From: Batillaria attramentaria | Lineage: Eukaryota; Mollusca; Gastropoda; Batillariidae | Assembly: GCA_018292915.2 (NCBI GenBank) | Contig: JACVVK020000014.1 | Span: forward strand, 2,376,001 to 2,440,000 | Length of the DNA: 64,000 nt | Reading direction: 5' to 3' | In this document: in pieces, positions 9,380 through 20,467 of the stretch | Numbering within the stretch: the stretch's first letter is position 1 | Layout of the letters: each line of letters starts with the position of its first letter | Program-made: the position numbers and the translations under genes | Notes under the pieces: generated by a model | The model's input: the letters and a program-made list of their open reading frames with translations, nothing else | Databases searched by the model: none | What the model was told of the DNA's origin: nothing

Positions 9380-9692
9380 CTGGACTTTCAGCCAATGTTC
9401 CGGTCGTGGGTTCAAATTCCGGCTCGGGGATACGTCTTGGAAAAGGACGTAAAACTCCCAAAACCTCACCCTACCCGCAACAGTTATGCAGCCAAAACCA
9501 AGCCATTCTGGCATTCAAACTGGCACTTTTTTTTTCTTTTCTTTTTTTTAAGTCCGGAGCGGGAGAGTAGTAACCACTAACCAACTGGCTCCACCGCGGA
9601 GAAGACTGCACCTAAACCAGCACGAAGCTTGTTAGCCGGTACATAGATCTCCCATTTCTCTTCCGCAATTTCAGGATCTCAGTGATGGGAAT

Positions 9693-9816
9693 TGGTGAGA
9701 CTGCCGTCCTTCCTTTTAACTCTGGAATAGATTGGACATGCGTGTAGAAGCTTGGACACGGATAGTTGGGAGGAAGCAGATGTTGGGAAGACTCAAAAGG
9801 GGAGGGGGGGGGGGCT

Positions 9817-9914
<98 letters not shown>

Positions 9915-9978
9915 TGAGTGAGTGAGTGAGTGAGTGAGTGAGTGAGTGAGTGAGTGAGAGAGAGAGAGAGAGAGAGAG
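9693..9978. repeat. Third flank copy and compound (TG)n-(GAGT)n-(GA)n
   Basis: 9691-9817 repeats the duplication flank. It is followed by TG repeats (9818-9912), GAGT repeats (to about 9957) and GA repeats (to about 9978). The order suggests stepwise mutation of one microsatellite. Confidence 0.93.
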
Positions 9979-10067
9979 GAATTACGATAGAAAGCTGTCA
10001 CTTTGTTGGTCCGTCCACCGTTTAACAATATTGTAAAAATTCAACATTCAAACTGATTTAGAAATAG

Positions 10068-10069
<2 letters not shown>

Positions 10070-10160
<91 letters not shown>

Positions 10161-10168
10161 AGAGAGAG
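10070..10168. repeat. (AC)n followed by (AG)n
   Basis: About 88 bp of AC, then a short GA tract. Confidence 0.95.
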
Positions 10169-10625
10169 CAGGGATGTCGTTTGGGGTCGGATCTCGGCTA
10201 AAAGCCGGAATTTTTTTTGAAAAAGCCGATAATCTGTCTGTCATGTCGGCTGGCCGAGCCGAAGTTTTCACGAGTGAATCGGCTCGATTATGTCCGTTTC
10301 TGCGAGATGCCTGTGCTGGCTGGACTAATTTCCAAGGGCCAGTCACACTCACAATCCCACTTTTTCTTGGATTTGTGTTGAATGTTTGGTAGACAGCATT
10401 CTAAAGTTCAGGGAAATAAAGTTTCTGCTCAATTTTGTTATTTTACTCAAAAGACTTGTTTTATTGCGAGGATATCTTTAATTCATGGAGGTGGAGGGAG
10501 CACGTAACAGTAGGGAATCTAGTCGAAAAACTTGTGAAACTGCTTCGGCAGAGAGAGCCGAAACTTTCTGTAAAAAGCAGAAACTTTCATGGCTGTTTCG
10601 GCTAAATCGCCGAAGAGGAAAAATC

Positions 10626-10627
<2 letters not shown>
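10169..10627. other. No gene seen
   Basis: Sequence with recurring GCCGAA/TTCGGC motifs and an AATAAAG near 10419-10425. An open frame at 10174-10392 has no recognisable domain. Confidence 0.35.

Positions 10628-10691
<64 letters not shown>
10628..10691. repeat. (GA)n microsatellite
   Basis: About 64 bp of GA. Confidence 0.95.
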
Positions 10692-10695
<4 letters not shown>

Positions 10696-11323
10696 GGATG
10701 GGGTGGTTGGAGACTTCTAAAAATTGCAGATTGGAATGTTTACTCCGCTAAAAAAATAATGTATTTTTTAATCCCTCTTAGTTACACAATTAGAGTTAGA
10801 GCCATCATTGTGTTTACCCACTCACCGAGAAATAAGCGTCACGATTTTCGTGTGGGACAAGTGCTTGTTTTACAGATGCGGCTAAAACGAGTTTGGGGTT
10901 TTTTGGTTTTTTTGGGTTTTTTTGCTTTTCTACTTCTTTACGTCATAATTGTCCGGAATTTTCTCCTCTGCAGAAGCGGAAATCTGTGCGTGCGTTAACT
11001 GGGGCAGCGGCCAACAAGTGTTTGCGAATGGTTCGGGCCGACGGAGCCAATTTGCTTCAGAATTTTTTCCCCACCCCGTGTCTTCGGAGTTTCTTCTCCT
11101 TGACATGTAATGATGTAATGATGCTTTGGCAATGTCTCGTACCATCGGGGAAACGAAACACACACGCGCGTGCTTTGGTCGTTGTCACGGCTGCGTTGTT
11201 TTGAGTCATTCCTGCACGCGTGAATTAAACATTTACATCGCCCTTGTCTCCAAAACGATCATGAAATAAAAACTTCCCATATGACTGACAGTTCTTCTTA
11301 CATTATAGTCTCCATAGTAAAAC
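10692..11323. other. No gene seen
   Basis: Mostly unique sequence. A pyrimidine-rich TTTTCTCCTCTGCAG near 10960-10974 resembles a splice acceptor, but the downstream frames show no domain. Confidence 0.35.
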
Positions 11324-11500
11324 GGGGAGCCGGGGTGGCCGAATGGTAGAGCGTTGGACTTCTAATGCTCGGGTCGTGAGTTCGTATTCCGGCTGGGGCC
11401 AAATATTTGTGCTGGCTTTCTCAGCGTTGCCCCGTCTTTGATATCACCCTTATGTGGTGGAAAAGGACGTTAAACCCCCAAAACACCCACCCACCCACCT
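11324..11500 (+). mobile_element. SINE A copy
   Basis: Full length: GGGGAGCCGGGGTGG head, TCTAATGCTCGGGTCGTGAG, box B GAGTTCGTATTCC (slightly off consensus), CCAAATATTTGTGCTGG, GATATCACCC, GGAAAAGGACGTTAAACC and a (CCCA)n-like tail. No clear target duplication. Confidence 0.93.
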
Positions 11501-11726
11501 ATAATAATATTTTTTTTTTAAACCCGTAGCAACGCATTCTCTTAACGATGTTTTCATTGCTAATTTATCACATTTGGTATCCCCCCTCCCTTGAGACAGT
11601 AAAGGTAAAGGATAAAAGCGATATAAAAAAAGTTTCAGATTTAGCGGGAAAACTGACTTAGCTACGCGGGACGTTTGTAACGAACGCGTGGGTGCATTTT
11701 CACCCATGACGTACGGCGAAGGTTAA

Positions 11727-12300
<574 letters not shown>

Positions 12301-12972
12301 CCTACATGTCCCGTCAAATGGTTTTTGAACTTCTGTCCTTGGTGCATGGACTCTCTCTCTCTCTCTCTCTCTCAGATCAGTCTTTGGTGCATGACCTCTG
12401 TAGTTCTGATCTTCGATGTATGAAATACTCCGGTATTGATCTTAGTCTGATGCATGAGTTCCGGTACTGATGTTTGACACCCCCGCCCCTCCCGCAACAC
12501 TTTTTTTTTCTCTCTCTATCTCTCTCTCCCGGAAGTAGAAAGTAGTTTGGTCATAACGCGCATGAGTTATCGGCGTATTATAGCCCCGCGTTAAACCAAT
12601 CACTTCTCGCGGATTGTTTGCCTTCGCTGTGATAGCATCCAGTGGGGATCATTAAACGAACGCTGGTCTTGGCAATTACCCACGTAAGGTACGCCCGCAC
12701 TACACACTCTTTTAGTCTTTCCTCTTTGAAGTATGTGAGAGGGGTGCTCAAGAATGGCCGGGCGGTTTTTCTTGTGCTATTCCGATTCACAACGTACGCT
12801 CACTTAGTATAGTTCGCCTGCTAGGTGGTATATTTCTTCTTTTTTTCCAAAGAGTAACTCAGAGTTTTCCATTTAAAATGTGAATAGCAGAGACAAACTC
12901 CACGGAAGTCGTTTCGGTCGGTTCGAAAGGATGCCGTTTATCAGTCAGCAAACAACTTTGACTAAAGCCATT
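12301..12972. other. No gene seen
   Basis: CT-rich runs (12351-12373, 12510-12530) and otherwise unique sequence with TGCATGA-type short repeats at 12380-12470. No supported frame. Confidence 0.4.
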
Positions 12973-12984
12973 TCGAACCTACGG

Positions 12985-13156
12985 GGGGAGCCGGGGTGGT
13001 CGAATGGTAGAGCGTTGGACTTCTAATGCTCGGGTCGTGAGTTCGATCCCGGCTGGGGCCAAATATTTGTGCTGGTTTTTTCATCGTTGCCCCGTCTTTG
13101 GTATCACCCTATGTGGTGGAAAAGGACGTTAAGCCCCCAAACACCCACCCACCAAC
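12985..13156 (+). mobile_element. SINE A copy with 12-bp target duplication
   Basis: Full-length SINE flanked by TCGAACCTACGG at 12973-12984 and 13157-13168. Boxes A (TGGTCGAATGG) and B (GTTCGATCC) are intact. Confidence 0.95.
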
Positions 13157-13179
13157 TCGAACCTACGGCCTTCTTGAGA

Positions 13180-13346
13180 GGGGAGCCGGGGTGGTCGAAT
13201 GGTAAAGCGTTGGACTTCTAATGCTCGGGTCGTGAGTTCGATCCCGGCTGGGGCTGAATATTTATGCTGGCTTTTTCATCGTTGCCTCGTCTTTGATATC
13301 ACCCTATGTGGTGGAAAAGGACGTTAAACTCCCAAACATCCACCCA
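13180..13346 (+). mobile_element. SINE A copy with 11-bp target duplication
   Basis: Full-length SINE flanked by CCTTCTTGAGA at 13169-13179 and 13347-13357. Its target begins at the base after the neighbouring SINE's duplication ends. Confidence 0.95.
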
Positions 13347-13357
13347 CCTTCTTGAGA

Positions 13358-13789
13358 TCAGTCGTCGTGAAAAGTTTTGAATCGGAGTAGCACAGCAAAA
13401 CCTCCCGCCCATCTTGACTGGCCCCCGTGGCAGTATCCGGTGGCGGGAGGGGGAAAAAAAAAAGGAAAAAAAAAAAAGGATGTGTTCCGAGTGGAAGCGG
13501 GGGTCGAGCTGAATGATCCGTAACGTGATCTGTTCGCTAACGATGAAGGGAAATCACCCCCCGTGCTTCGTGATTATTCTCGGGAGTAATTCCCCTTTGG
13601 TTCAGCCTCAGTAACGTCACGTTTCCCTGTTGAAACAAAAAATGATTTGTTGGGGGACGGTACTCACGTGCTTTGATTGCGGGTCACGGACACAGTCAAG
13701 GTCGGATACAGTTTTGCATCGATCCACCGTGAACCGGTTTCAGTTAATGATCACACGGACACGCCGCAATTGGGTGCGGGCATGTGCGG
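13358..13789. other. No gene seen
   Basis: An A-rich run near 13452-13480, otherwise unique. The open frame at 13630 runs into a (CA)n tract and is not supported. Confidence 0.4.
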
Positions 13790-13854
<65 letters not shown>

Positions 13855-13886
13855 CTTACGGCCTACCAAATACAATTTCGTATTCG

Positions 13887-13930
<44 letters not shown>
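13790..13930. repeat. Two (CA)n tracts
   Basis: AC/CA repeats at about 13790-13853 and 13889-13928, separated by about 35 bp of unique sequence and ending in CGCA units. Confidence 0.95.
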
Positions 13931-13931
<1 letters not shown>

Positions 13932-14099
13932 GCACGCAGATTTCATGAGCGGATGGTTTCAGGTCTAACGTCTTCTTTCCGCCGCTCCAGTGATCTCTAA
14001 GACAAGGCACTAGAAAAGGTCTGCAAGTTGTTACTCTGTCAGCAGTTGAAGCCTTGATGTGGACCGTCCGATCGATCTCGAGTGTGCACACATACATAA

Positions 14100-14207
14100 A
14101 GACCCCCCCCCCCCCCCACACACACACACACATCCCCCCACCCACCCACTCACACACACCAACACACACACACTCCCACACCCACCCACCTCACACACAT
14201 CCCACAG

Positions 14208-14245
<38 letters not shown>

Positions 14246-14262
14246 ACACAGGCACGCACGCA
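14100..14262. repeat. Poly-C and imperfect (CA)n/(CCCA)n cluster
   Basis: A C17-like run is followed by mixed CACA/CCCA repeats and a pure CA run (about 14212-14242). Frames through it are low complexity. Confidence 0.9.
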
Positions 14263-15150
14263 CGCAGGTAGAGCGTCATGTTTTGACAACAATAAACATG
14301 ATTGTTTATTATTATTAGAGAGTTTGTCTCCAATCTTGGAATGATAACGATAAAAGTAGCAATACATGTGTAATAGTAATTGCAATTATTGGCCGCATGT
14401 CCCTGGTGAATAAGCTGTAGACGCCTTACAATGAGAGGTAAAACAAGGAACAAAAGTCGAACAGGAGACGGCATGAAATCAGAATGGCTGATCGTGACAA
14501 AACAACACACCCTCACAGTATTCATTCAATAATCGACCACCCGAACTCACCAACCGAATACACGTGGTGTTAAAAGGACGTTAAACTCTGAAACACCCAC
14601 CCACCCTCCGCACCACTCGACGAACACCGTGACTGACAGTCCACCAGTGTGGTTATGCCGGCTCCCCTTAGCACTGGGGCTTGGGTTGATAATCTCTCTC
14701 TTTTTTTTTTAAAGCACGAAATATGTCCACTTTTCCTGCCCACGAAGCTGTCTGTACCTCGAGGCTATATCCGACCTTTCAGTGGATCGCAAAGCAGGAT
14801 CAGGCCAATTATTTGCATCACCGTCTCAGACACGGACCGATTGGTTGTCTCAGACGCTAAAGAGAGAGATCAGCCAGTTCCTTGTAATCAATGTGTTGTC
14901 TTGGGGTTGGGGGCAACCTTTCATTCAAAGGTCGCGCGGTGTTAGTTACGAAATGAGGGGCTGCCGCAAAGATTACTTGAGGCAATGCAGCGCCAGCGCA
15001 AGGCTCTGTCAACGACTGAGGGCGTGTCCTGCAGTGCTGGAAACCGGTACTGAATATGGTTTACCGAAACCGAAACCTTTGCGCGGTATCTCCAAAACAG
15101 AGACTTCACTAACTGAATTATCATGTAGTTGTTTTCGTTGTACCGTACTT
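14263..15150. other. No gene seen; one SINE A tail fragment
   Basis: At 14553-14610 the 3' part of SINE A is recognisable (GGTGTTAAAAGGACGTTAAACTC then CACCCACCCACCC-like tail). The rest shows no recognisable gene or repeat. Confidence 0.45.
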
Positions 15151-15283
15151 TTTATCCTGGCTGGGGCCAAATGTTTGTGCTGGCTTTTTTCTCGTTGCCC
15201 CGTCTTTGATATCACCCATACGTGGTGGAAAAGGACGCTAAACTCCTAAACGCCCACCCCCCACCCCGGGCCACCACCCATCC
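15151..15283 (+). mobile_element. SINE A copy, 5'-truncated near box B
   Basis: It starts at TATCCTGGCTGGGGCC and continues through TTTGTGCTGGCTTTTT, CCCCGTCTTTGATATCACCC and GGAAAAGGACGCTAAACTCC. The tRNA head is missing. Confidence 0.88.
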
Positions 15284-15331
15284 CTTACTTTTCAACAAGC
15301 GACGTGTGTGCGGCTAGAACGACACCGGAGC

Positions 15332-15722
15332 TTAAAGGTCTGCAATCTCAGCAAAAAGCCGCAAACATTGCGACTCTTCGACTGTGCGTACTCCAGGCAA
15401 CTCTGTCACAGTTGCAGAGTTTTCAGCACTTCGGGAACCCTTATAAAACCAGAGCACGAGTTCACCGTGACATTATTTGGCTTGTGGTCAGTGAGCGAGA
15501 CACATCGATACAGTGTCTAGCGGATGTTGAGTGCTGCACGATCTTTCTCGCTTACTGTCAAAACGCGAAATGAGCTGTGAAATCAGGCTGCCCTTGGCTT
15601 TTATTGGGATTTCAGGGACGCTGAAAACTCCGCAACTGTGACAGAGTTGACTGTGCTTGCACGGTTGACTGTAAATTTTTTCACACTTCGGAAAGCTTTT
15701 CGTTGGGAGCTTAGATCTTTAA
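15332..15722. mobile_element. Family E element
   Basis: 391 bp with TTAA at both tips. Left end TTAAAGGTCTGCAATCTCAG; right end AGCTTAGATCTTTAA, an imperfect inverted match. Inner arms are AACTCTGTCACAGTTGCAG and CGCAACTGTGACAGAGTTG. Confidence 0.78.
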
Positions 15723-15819
15723 GTTTTAACTGATCGGATACATTACATGTGAAAATTTGAAAATTGTAGGGGTAGCCTTGGCATAGGCGTCCTCAAAACG
15801 TGGCACATGGGGTCGTCTG

Positions 15820-16030
15820 CTCAGTGCTTTTACTCGTGTAGCACGCGATTTGTGAGTTCATGTATTGGAGTCTCGGTGCGTGCGGCAGGCGTGCAGCAGC
15901 GTGTTGAAAACTACTCAGTGCTTTTACTCGTATAGCACGCGATTTGTGAGTTCATGTATTGGAGTCTCGGTGCGTGCGGCAGGCATGCAGCAGCGTGTTG
16001 AAAACTACTCAGTGCTTTTGCTCGTGTAGC
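15820..16030. repeat. 94-bp tandem repeat, about 2.2 copies
   Basis: CTCAGTGCTTTTACTCGTGT begins units at 15820, 15914 and 16008. Units are nearly identical (GCGTGCAGCAGCGTGTTG is shared), so the duplication is recent. Confidence 0.9.
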
Positions 16031-16050
16031 ACGCGTTTTCTCGCGGTGGT

Positions 16051-16231
16051 GGCTATTATGGAGGGAACTCGTACAGGTCTATTTTTAGACGGACGTCACC
16101 TGAGGTCACGGGATTCCGGAAACGCCCGATAGCGCGTTCAAGCCCTAACCAAACTCTAACCCTAAACCTAACCCTAAACCTAACCCTAACGGTCTAAAAA
16201 TAGACCTGTAGGAGTTCCCTCCATAATAGCC
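16051..16231. mobile_element. MITE with 40-bp inverted repeats and telomere-like core
   Basis: The arms 16051-16090 and 16192-16231 are reverse complements at 39 of 40 bases (GGCTATTATGGAGGGAACTC begins the left arm). A TA lies just inside each tip, which could be a Tc1/mariner-type target duplication. The 100-bp interior contains repeated CCTAAACCTAACCCTAA units (16142-16190), close to the animal telomere repeat TTAGGG read on the other strand. Confidence 0.82.
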
Positions 16232-16616
16232 TCCCCCTTTTGTCGCGTCAGTTCAGTCTTCAGTCATCGTTTCCTGTGGTCAGTCAGTCGCTGCCTGGCC
16301 GCCGTGGGGACAACACCTGCTTGCTCGTTGCTCACTTGTTTTTCTTCAGTTTAAACCCCCAACCTGGCGCACGGGAGTCGACGTTCACATAGACTGGCGG
16401 CCAAGGAAATGGCGGGGAACGAGAGAGAATGGGTCGGAATGTGGGGCCTGACATCAGAGACTCAGTCTCAGTTTGTTGTGCGAGGCAGGACTGGAATCCA
16501 GGGAACTGCACTGTCCCTGCTAACGCCATCCATTATTAACGACGAACTCAGTGCGCTCAGCCTCGGGCAACGCCTGCTGTCACGGTTGGAGACGCTGTGC
16601 GAGACTTCCAGGGCTG

Positions 16617-16690
16617 CAGCGACGACAACCACCGCGGTGACGACAACCACCGCTGTGACGACAACCACCGCTGTGACGACAACCGCCGCG
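16617..16690 (+). repeat. 18-bp minisatellite, four units
   Basis: GTGACGACAACCACCGCT repeats four times with small changes. An open frame (16409-16753) passes through it as Thr/Ala/Val-rich sequence, but I see no domain or splice support for a gene. Confidence 0.85.
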
Positions 16691-16750
16691 TTTTGTTGCT
16701 CTCTATTAGTTAATAAAAATTTTAAAAAAAAACACTGGATGCACTCGCTA

Positions 16751-17043
16751 TAAAGATTTACCAGATCAGCAAAAGGCCCCAAGCAGTGTGTTTCCATCAG
16801 CTGCGCGTCTCAGTTACTGTCACACAGTCTTCAACTTGTTTGCAACCCCAGTAACGCCCAGACACTTCTGAACGCCTTGGGACACCGAACGAGACACATC
16901 GCCAGGGCGCACTGAAGCGAGCGCGAGCTCAAGGTGGGTTGTTACTGAGGCTGTCAGAGAAGCCAAGAAGCATGTAACTGTGACAGAACCCACTGTCCAC
17001 TGCCCACAATCATTTTCTGCGTCGTTTCGTTAATCTAGCAGAG
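16751..17043. mobile_element. Possible highly diverged family E relative
   Basis: Blocks such as TTACTGTCACA, ACCGAACGAGACACATCGC and GCATGTAACTGTGACAGA occur in family E order but with low similarity. Ends are not clear. Confidence 0.35.
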
Positions 17044-17048
17044 ATCAG

Positions 17049-17359
17049 GGCCCGTATGTAAAAGTCGAGGTTAATTTAACCCACGGCTACAGGCCTAACC
17101 CAGACTAGGACAAAAGAAACCAAGAAACAAAATTATATTTTTAAAAAAAGGAGGCGAAGAAAGGAAGAAATAAATCCTTCTGTAACGGCTTAGGCATCTT
17201 GCTGGAATGGGCCCGCTTCCTGATTTAAAACAAAACAAAACAAATCAAACACACACACACAAAAAAACCCCAGAAAATATTACCCTAGAGCTAGTTTAGT
17301 TCGAGGTGAGACTCTAACCCGGGGCTAGAATCCCTAACCTCGACTTCTACATGCGGAGC
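17049..17359 (+). mobile_element. CWG MITE copy 4
   Basis: It starts GGCCCGTATGTAAAAGTCGA and ends TCGACTTCTACATGCGGAGC. The interior has GGCTACAGGCCTAACCCAGA and GACAAAAGAAACC. Flanks are CAG (left) and CTG (right). Confidence 0.83.
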
Positions 17360-17846
17360 CTGTATGATTATGGTATCCAGGCCTCAGCCTGAAAGAGATC
17401 GTACGGTTTCCTCATCACACATCATGGCCTTTATCAGTAGCAGCAATCTCTCAATGGGACTGGGCTATGCGCGGAGCCTGTGTCTGACGAACTAACGAGA
17501 GAATCACTGGCAGAAGAGTAGGCTCCTGTGGTTGAATGCAGCCTACGGACACAAGTAGGTCAGACATTCCAACATAATTCCTATATCCCAGTGTTGACAA
17601 TGATTAAGCGACGTTTTATTTGGATGAATGATTTGGATTTAATTCGTGGGCTCTCGGGGACTCTGTCACCGTGTAAGACCAAAGCCTATCATAGTCTGGG
17701 ATATGACAGGTTAGTTTCAGTCTGTTCGCGGGTAGGCATTGCAGTCCGTACTTTTCCTGTAGAAGCTTTCCGGGGCATTCCACTTCTGGGTATGATGTGA
17801 AACCAAGGTAGATAATTTTCAGCGCTCTCTCTCTCTCTCTCTCTCT

Positions 17847-17883
<37 letters not shown>

Positions 17884-18615
17884 AACACAGTCCTGTGTCG
17901 AGATGTCTGAGCTGGAAATCACCTGCCCTGGTTTCACACCTAAGTGTCAGCGCTAGCCCTCATGAAATTATTCGATTCGATCGATTCTAACTGTGAGTTG
18001 AGAGGTGTCACGGAGATAGATTTCATCACAGCAGCTGGCTTGGAATTAAGTATATTTTTGGTTCTGGTTTTATTTTGTTTTGAACTAATGAGCAATCATT
18101 AACCATGTAATTGCTAGTGAGCCAGATCAACCCTGTTCCCACAGCTTAGTAATGTACGCGTGACGCCACAGACGTCAGAGGCGTTCATGCAGCTTGACTA
18201 AACGTAAAAATAGCACAGTGTATTGCCACTGATAAGTGACAACTCCGTTTGAATTCCGACAATCGCTTTGCGGAGTCTGTCACACAAATTAACTTGATCT
18301 GACCAAGTTCATTTCGGTCAGGGGCAGATAATGAGACAACCACAGAGCCATTTTGCGGGGCGGGAGACTACGGTAACTTGGCTCTGCAGAGCAGAATGGA
18401 TCGACCAAAGATTTCTCATAATTCACAGCGGGGGGAAATCAGGCGACCAAGCACCCAACACCTGTTTGACAATCTACATTATCTTGCTCTGCACGTGTTT
18501 CTCGCGCCTCATACAGTACCTCATGTGCCGATTACCGCATTGATTCAACCAGTCGCGTGACCTCGCTACAAGCCTAATTAGTGACCGCTTCAACGATTTT
18601 GCTATTTACTTCAGC
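17360..18615. other. Mostly single-copy sequence, no gene recognised
   Basis: Apart from a (TC)n-(CA)n microsatellite at 17825-17882, no repeat is evident. Open frames at 17528-17800, 18331-18543 and 18378-18560 have no domain that I recognise. It is one of the longer non-repetitive stretches. Confidence 0.4.
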
Positions 18616-19015
18616 TGCGCTTGTTTACACCAGGAAACCCTCTCCACGCCCCTGAAGAACGTTCTCGTGTAAATTTCTAGTTTACTCCACTTATTCATGA
18701 ACGCGCCAATGATGGCTGGATATTTCAGTTTGATGTGGAAGTTTTAGACACGGCGCAGTATGGATTCTTTTGTGACCCAGCATGATTGTAAAGGTTCAGT
18801 GACATGCCGCAGGCTAGAGGCTCGTCTTTCGACATGTATGGGCCTACAAATCGTTAACAACTGTTTGGGTGTCTTTTCGGTCCTGTTTGTGATTCCAACC
18901 CACGTTTAGTTCAGTCGCCCACGACTATCGACGATGACGTTTTGTGGAACCACTTTCGTATACCTATTAAAGAGAAAAGGGGCGTGGAGAGGATTTCCTG
19001 GTGTAAACAAGCGCA
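18616..19015. mobile_element. 400-bp element with 37-bp terminal inverted repeats
   Basis: The left end TGCGCTTGTTTACACCAGGA continues through CTCTCCACGCCCC. The right end is its reverse complement over 37 bp with one mismatch. No coding sequence inside; no target duplication is obvious. A non-autonomous DNA transposon is inferred. Confidence 0.75.
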
Positions 19016-19082
19016 CAAGTACATCTGGCTCCTAGTCTGGGTCAGTCCTGCTGAAGGGCCTGTCCAATATTATTATTATTAT

Positions 19083-19636
19083 ACAGTGTCGTTTACATTT
19101 TGCGCGAGCGGTCGAACTTTCTAATTCTTGGACTGTTGTTACACTCCTGGGCCCGTATGTAAAAGTCGAGATTAATTTAACCCACGGCTACGGGCCTAAC
19201 CCAGACTAGGACAAAAGAAACCCAAAAGCAAAATTAAATTTTAAAAAAAGGAAGCGAAGAAAGGAAGAAAAAAAATCCTTCTATAACGGCATAGGCACCT
19301 TCCTGGAATGGACCCGCTTCCTGATTTAAAACAAAAAACAACAGAAAATGTAACCCTAGAGCTAGTTTAGTTCGAGGTTAGACTCTAACCCGGGGCTAAA
19401 AGCCCTAACCTCGACTGTTACATACAAGTCCTGGAGCGCTCAGTGTGATAGAGTACTCGTCTTCGTGTAGGCTTCTGTTGGCATTACAGGCGCTGCCACC
19501 AAAGACCTTGGAATCAGATGTTTCCAAGATCTTTGCTGCCACTGTCAAAGTGTCTGTATCATGTGATGGCAGATACCACGAAAACAGCTCAAAACGATCT
19601 GTAAGCATAAAATGGTTAGCATTAACTCATTTGAAA
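19083..19636 (+). mobile_element. Family D element interrupted by a CWG MITE
   Basis: The left part has GCGCGAGCGGTCGAAC and GACTGTTGTTACACT. The right part (19431 on) has GGAGCGCTCAGTGTG, CCACGAAAACAGCTCA, AACGATCTGTAAGC and GGTTAGCATTAA. Comparison with intact D copies places the MITE within CTACTGGAGCGC. Confidence 0.75.
19150..19430 (+). mobile_element. CWG MITE copy 5
   Basis: GGCCCGTATGTAAAAGTCGA start; the right end is TCGACTGTTACATACAAGTC (degenerate). CTG stands on both sides (19147-19149, 19431-19433), and uninterrupted D copies have one CTG there, so this copy supports a 3-bp duplication. Confidence 0.85.
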
Positions 19637-19676
19637 TGGACTTCCGATGCTTGGGTTGTGCGTTCGAGTGTGTGCA

Positions 19677-19853
19677 GGGGAGCCGGGGTAGCCGAATGGT
19701 AGAACGCTAGACTTTTCATGCTCGGGTCGTGAGTTCGTATCCCGGCTGGGGCCGAATGTTTGTGCTGGCTTTTTCATCGTTGCCCCGTCTTTGATATCAC
19801 CCGTATGTGGTGGAAAGGGGACGTTAAACTCTCAAATACCCACCCACCCACCC
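19677..19853 (+). mobile_element. SINE A copy with 17-bp target duplication
   Basis: Flanked by GCGTTCGAGTGTGTGCA at 19660-19676 and 19854-19870, the longest perfect duplication among these SINEs. The body is complete with box B GTTCGTATCC. Confidence 0.95.
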
Positions 19854-19988
19854 GCGTTCGAGTGTGTGCAAGTATGCAGTTTGCTCGGTTATGTGCACAC
19901 TGCCCAGGAGGCAATTTTGTAAATATGTGTGTTGAATACGTTTTCTACGCCCCTTGAGGGTGGGGATCAAACAAAATTGACTTGGCTT

Positions 19989-20415
19989 CAGTCCCGGCTG
20001 GGAGCCGAATATTTGTGCTGGCTCATTGCCCCGTCTTTGATTTTTTAAAATTTATTTTTACTACTTTATTATCCCTTTCGGGAAATTCCGGCTGCCTCCC
20101 CCGGGGAAAGTGCGTCGCCGCGGTGCAGCGCCACCCAATATCTATCCTGTATTTTTTTATTTTATTTTTTTACAATTTTTGCTGGGGAAGAAGCCGGATA
20201 ACCCGGAGAGAAACCCCCGATGAGCAGCCCGGCAGCCAGGAAAAACCGGTATCACATATCACAAGCTCGACCTGGGCTCGAACCCACGCTTCATCGCCGG
20301 GACATTGGCGGCGGCCGTTCAGTAGCGCAGCGGCTAAATCCGACGCGCTACCTATTAGACCACCGCTCAGCGCCTACGTCGAGGAAAAGGACGGTAAACC
20401 TCTAGATACCCATCC
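19989..20415 (+). mobile_element. SINE A fragment split by a SINE B insertion
   Basis: CAGTCCCGGCTGGGAGCCG to CCCCGTCTTTGAT is followed by an inverted SINE B (20050-20369), after which SINE A resumes as CCTACGTCGAGGAAAAGGAC and GGTAAACCTC. The tRNA head is missing. Confidence 0.82.
20050..20369 (-). mobile_element. SINE B copy nested in SINE A
   Basis: Read on the minus strand: GAGCGGTGGTCTAATAGGTA head, box B GGGTTCGAGCCCAGG, body TTCTCTCCGGGTTATCCGGC, then GGTGGCGCTGCACCGCGGCG and the AAAGGGATAATAAAGTAG tail. Complete, about 320 bp. Confidence 0.9.
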
Positions 20416-20467
20416 AGTCAACCCAAGGGGCCAAGAATGGCGTAGGATGGGCGGGGTTGCGGATGAG

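Larger units (their letters stand above)
8793..9482 (+). mobile_element. SINE A split by two MITEs (unit 2)
   Basis: Duplicate of the 6287-6976 SINE, with the same two internal MITEs at the same bases. This shows that the nesting predates the tandem duplication. Confidence 0.85.
7973..9692. repeat. Tandem duplication, flank segment plus unit 2 body
   Basis: 7973-8100 (TTGGTGAGACTGCC to GGGGCTGG) recurs at 9691-9817. The body 8155-9692 repeats 5630-7187. The unit is about 1.72 kb. Unit 2 lacks the THAP/SAP insertion, so that insertion postdates the duplication or was lost precisely; the former is simpler. Confidence 0.92.

Noticed and set aside
10890..11210. Possible exon after TTTTCTCCTCTGCAG near 10974
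   Set aside because: No matching donor and no recognisable protein in any frame; acceptor-like strings are common by chance.
14054..14344. His/Thr-repeat frames
   Set aside because: Artefacts of (CA)n and (CCCA)n microsatellites.
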